Notes under the pieces: model-generated
Told to the model about the DNA's origin: nothing
The model's input: only the letters and a program-made list of their open reading frames with translations
The model's database searches: none
Assembly (NCBI GenBank): GCA_945910645.1
Contig: CAMDZB010000012.1
Location: 1 to 36,746, forward strand
Length of the DNA stretch: 36,746 bases
Source of the DNA: an uncultured Spirochaetaceae bacterium
GTDB lineage: Bacteria > Spirochaetota > Spirochaetia > Sphaerochaetales > Sphaerochaetaceae
Direction: 5' to 3'
Made by a program: the position numbers and the translations under genes
Shown: in pieces, positions 35,608-36,746 of the stretch
How the letters are laid out: the number at the start of each line of letters is the position of its first letter
Numbering within the stretch: position 1 is the stretch's first letter

Positions 35608-35997
35608 TTAGTTTGCCTCTGAGGCGCTCTCTTGATTTGTGGCGCCTGTGTTTTCAGCGCTATCTGTATCTACCTCTGATGTTCCTGATGAAGATGTGTT
35701 TGAATACCATGGAGCTGCTTCCTCTACTGTCCCTTCTGTTGCTGTGAGGAGTGAATCGTTTGAGCCTGATTTATTCACAATTGCAATTGTAAGTGCAAGC
35801 ACCAAAAACAATGCTGCAAGAAATGCTGTGATTTTGATTATAACCTTTGAAGTGGACGCACCAAATAGACTTCCTCCGTTTCCACCAAATATTCCGCCTA
35901 TACCTGAATCCTCATCCCCTTGTAGTGCAACTATTATTGTAAGAAAAACTGCTATGATTCCAAAAATTATAAGCAAGATTAAGCTAACTGTGTTCAT
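35608..35997 (-). CDS. secG: Preprotein translocase subunit SecG
   Basis: 'LLIIFGIIAVFLTIIVALQGDEDSGIGGIFGGNGGSLFGASTSKVIIKITAFLAALFLVLAL', two TM helices and the SecG motif. Confidence 0.9.
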   Translation of the reverse strand: MNTVSLILLIIFGIIAVFLTIIVALQGDEDSGIGGIFGGNGGSLFGASTSKVIIKITAFLAALFLVLALTIAIVNKSGSNDSLLTATEGTVEEAAPWYSNTSSSGTSEVDTDSAENTGATNQESASEAN

Positions 35998-36103
35998 CGT
36001 GATGAAACTCTCCTAATATAATATATAAAGAGTATTCAATTTAGGGGGTATTGTCAACCTTATACGGGCGCTCGCTCTTGAGCAAAACCATCCCTTGACG
36101 CTA

Positions 36104-36746
36104 TTAATTGTTGATTGTCTTATCAACTTTAAGTTCAGGGATGGCTGACCACTGAAGTAAAATCGTGTACTTTGGTTTCCATACCCAGTTGTTCTGTTCA
36201 AGTACGATTTCAGTTGTATACGTGAATGAGAGCACCCAGTCTCCCATGTCGTGAGCAACGCCAATATCAAGTGCGCTTAGTACGAAGTTTGTATTCCTGA
36301 GGTCGTTTGGATTGAAGATGTTCAAACTGCGCATCAGGTCTCTAAGCAGGTCTTGGAAGCTGAACTTTCCTGTTCCAGAGCCGTTTCCGAAGTACTTGTA
36401 TATGTTCTTGTTTGACCCCTTTAGCGCCATTGATGCTGAGAGGAACTCCTTGATGTCGAGCTTGAACGTGAAGGCGTAATCAAGCGTGTTCTGGAACGGG
36501 TCTGTAAAGCTAATGTTCATCGAGGTTGCAAAGTTAAAGGCAAGTCTAATTCGCCCTCTCCAGAAGCTCAAATTGATGTCTCCTGTGCTCAAGGTGAGCT
36601 TAGTTGTGGTAAGTTCAATGTTGTCGGAAGGCCCTGTGAGCCCCATAACTAGTGAAGCATACGAGCCCACGGATGCGTTGAAGTTAATTGCAGAGAAGTA
36701 GTTGTCAAGTCCTGATGTTGAAATACCCTGGTAGTTGAGGTTATGC
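36104..36746 (-). CDS. C-terminal part of an outer-membrane beta-barrel-like protein (possibly LptD-like), 5' end beyond window
   Basis: Frame stays open to the window edge (HNLNYQGISTSGLDNYFSAINFNASVGSYASL...); alternating beta pattern, C-terminal '...YTILLQWSAIPELKVDKTINN'. Confidence 0.55.
   Translation of the reverse strand, partial: HNLNYQGISTSGLDNYFSAINFNASVGSYASLVMGLTGPSDNIELTTTKLTLSTGDINLSFWRGRIRLAFNFATSMNISFTDPFQNTLDYAFTFKLDIKEFLSASMALKGSNKNIYKYFGNGSGTGKFSFQDLLRDLMRSLNIFNPNDLRNTNFVLSALDIGVAHDMGDWVLSFTYTTEIVLEQNNWVWKPKYTILLQWSAIPELKVDKTINN

Noticed and set aside
1-36746. CRISPR arrays, IS elements, integrases, toxin-antitoxin or defence islands
   Set aside because: No regularly spaced repeats with unique spacers, no transposase/integrase ORFs and no recognisable defence genes were seen.

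Overview
A 36.7 kb, gene-dense bacterial chromosomal window. The gene content suggests a spirochaete of the Sphaerochaeta/Treponema type: a PnrA/TmpC-like lipoprotein, an EF-G with the '[10 protein letters not shown]' signature of the spirochaete/mitochondrial group, a eukaryote-type hexokinase, and a possible LptD-like barrel fragment. This lineage call is inference from gene families, not a search. Most of the window is housekeeping or transport: a BMP-type ABC transporter, a KamA-family radical SAM protein, phosphofructokinase, FlhF, HslUV, IF-3, EF-G, a polar amino-acid ABC transporter, NusG-II/Gx/TetR, ferredoxin, NhaC, ComM, a TAXI-TRAP transporter with a cysteine desulfurase, hexokinase, DnaX-RecR, a galactokinase family protein, a LUD protein, initiator tRNA-Met, a GT4 glycosyltransferase, Map, NusB, a PPIase chaperone and SecG. 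I saw no CRISPR array, transposon, prophage or defence island. The strongest less-ordinary signals are: (1) a secreted Tyr-rich protein built on 12 tandem 12-nt codon repeats (YYxN) plus a duplicated WPE motif and a Thr-rich linker; (2) a 59-aa ORF, absent from the supplied ORF track, resembling the core of Hc1 (histone H1-like) proteins; (3) a P-loop ATPase separated from infC by one in-frame stop codon; (4) two palindromes between a TetR-NusGII-Gx operon and a ferredoxin gene; (5) a TAXI-TRAP transporter overlapping a cysteine desulfurase; (6) an isolated FlhF with an altered G3 motif; and (7) several structured intergenic elements. No clearly new multi-gene system is demonstrated.
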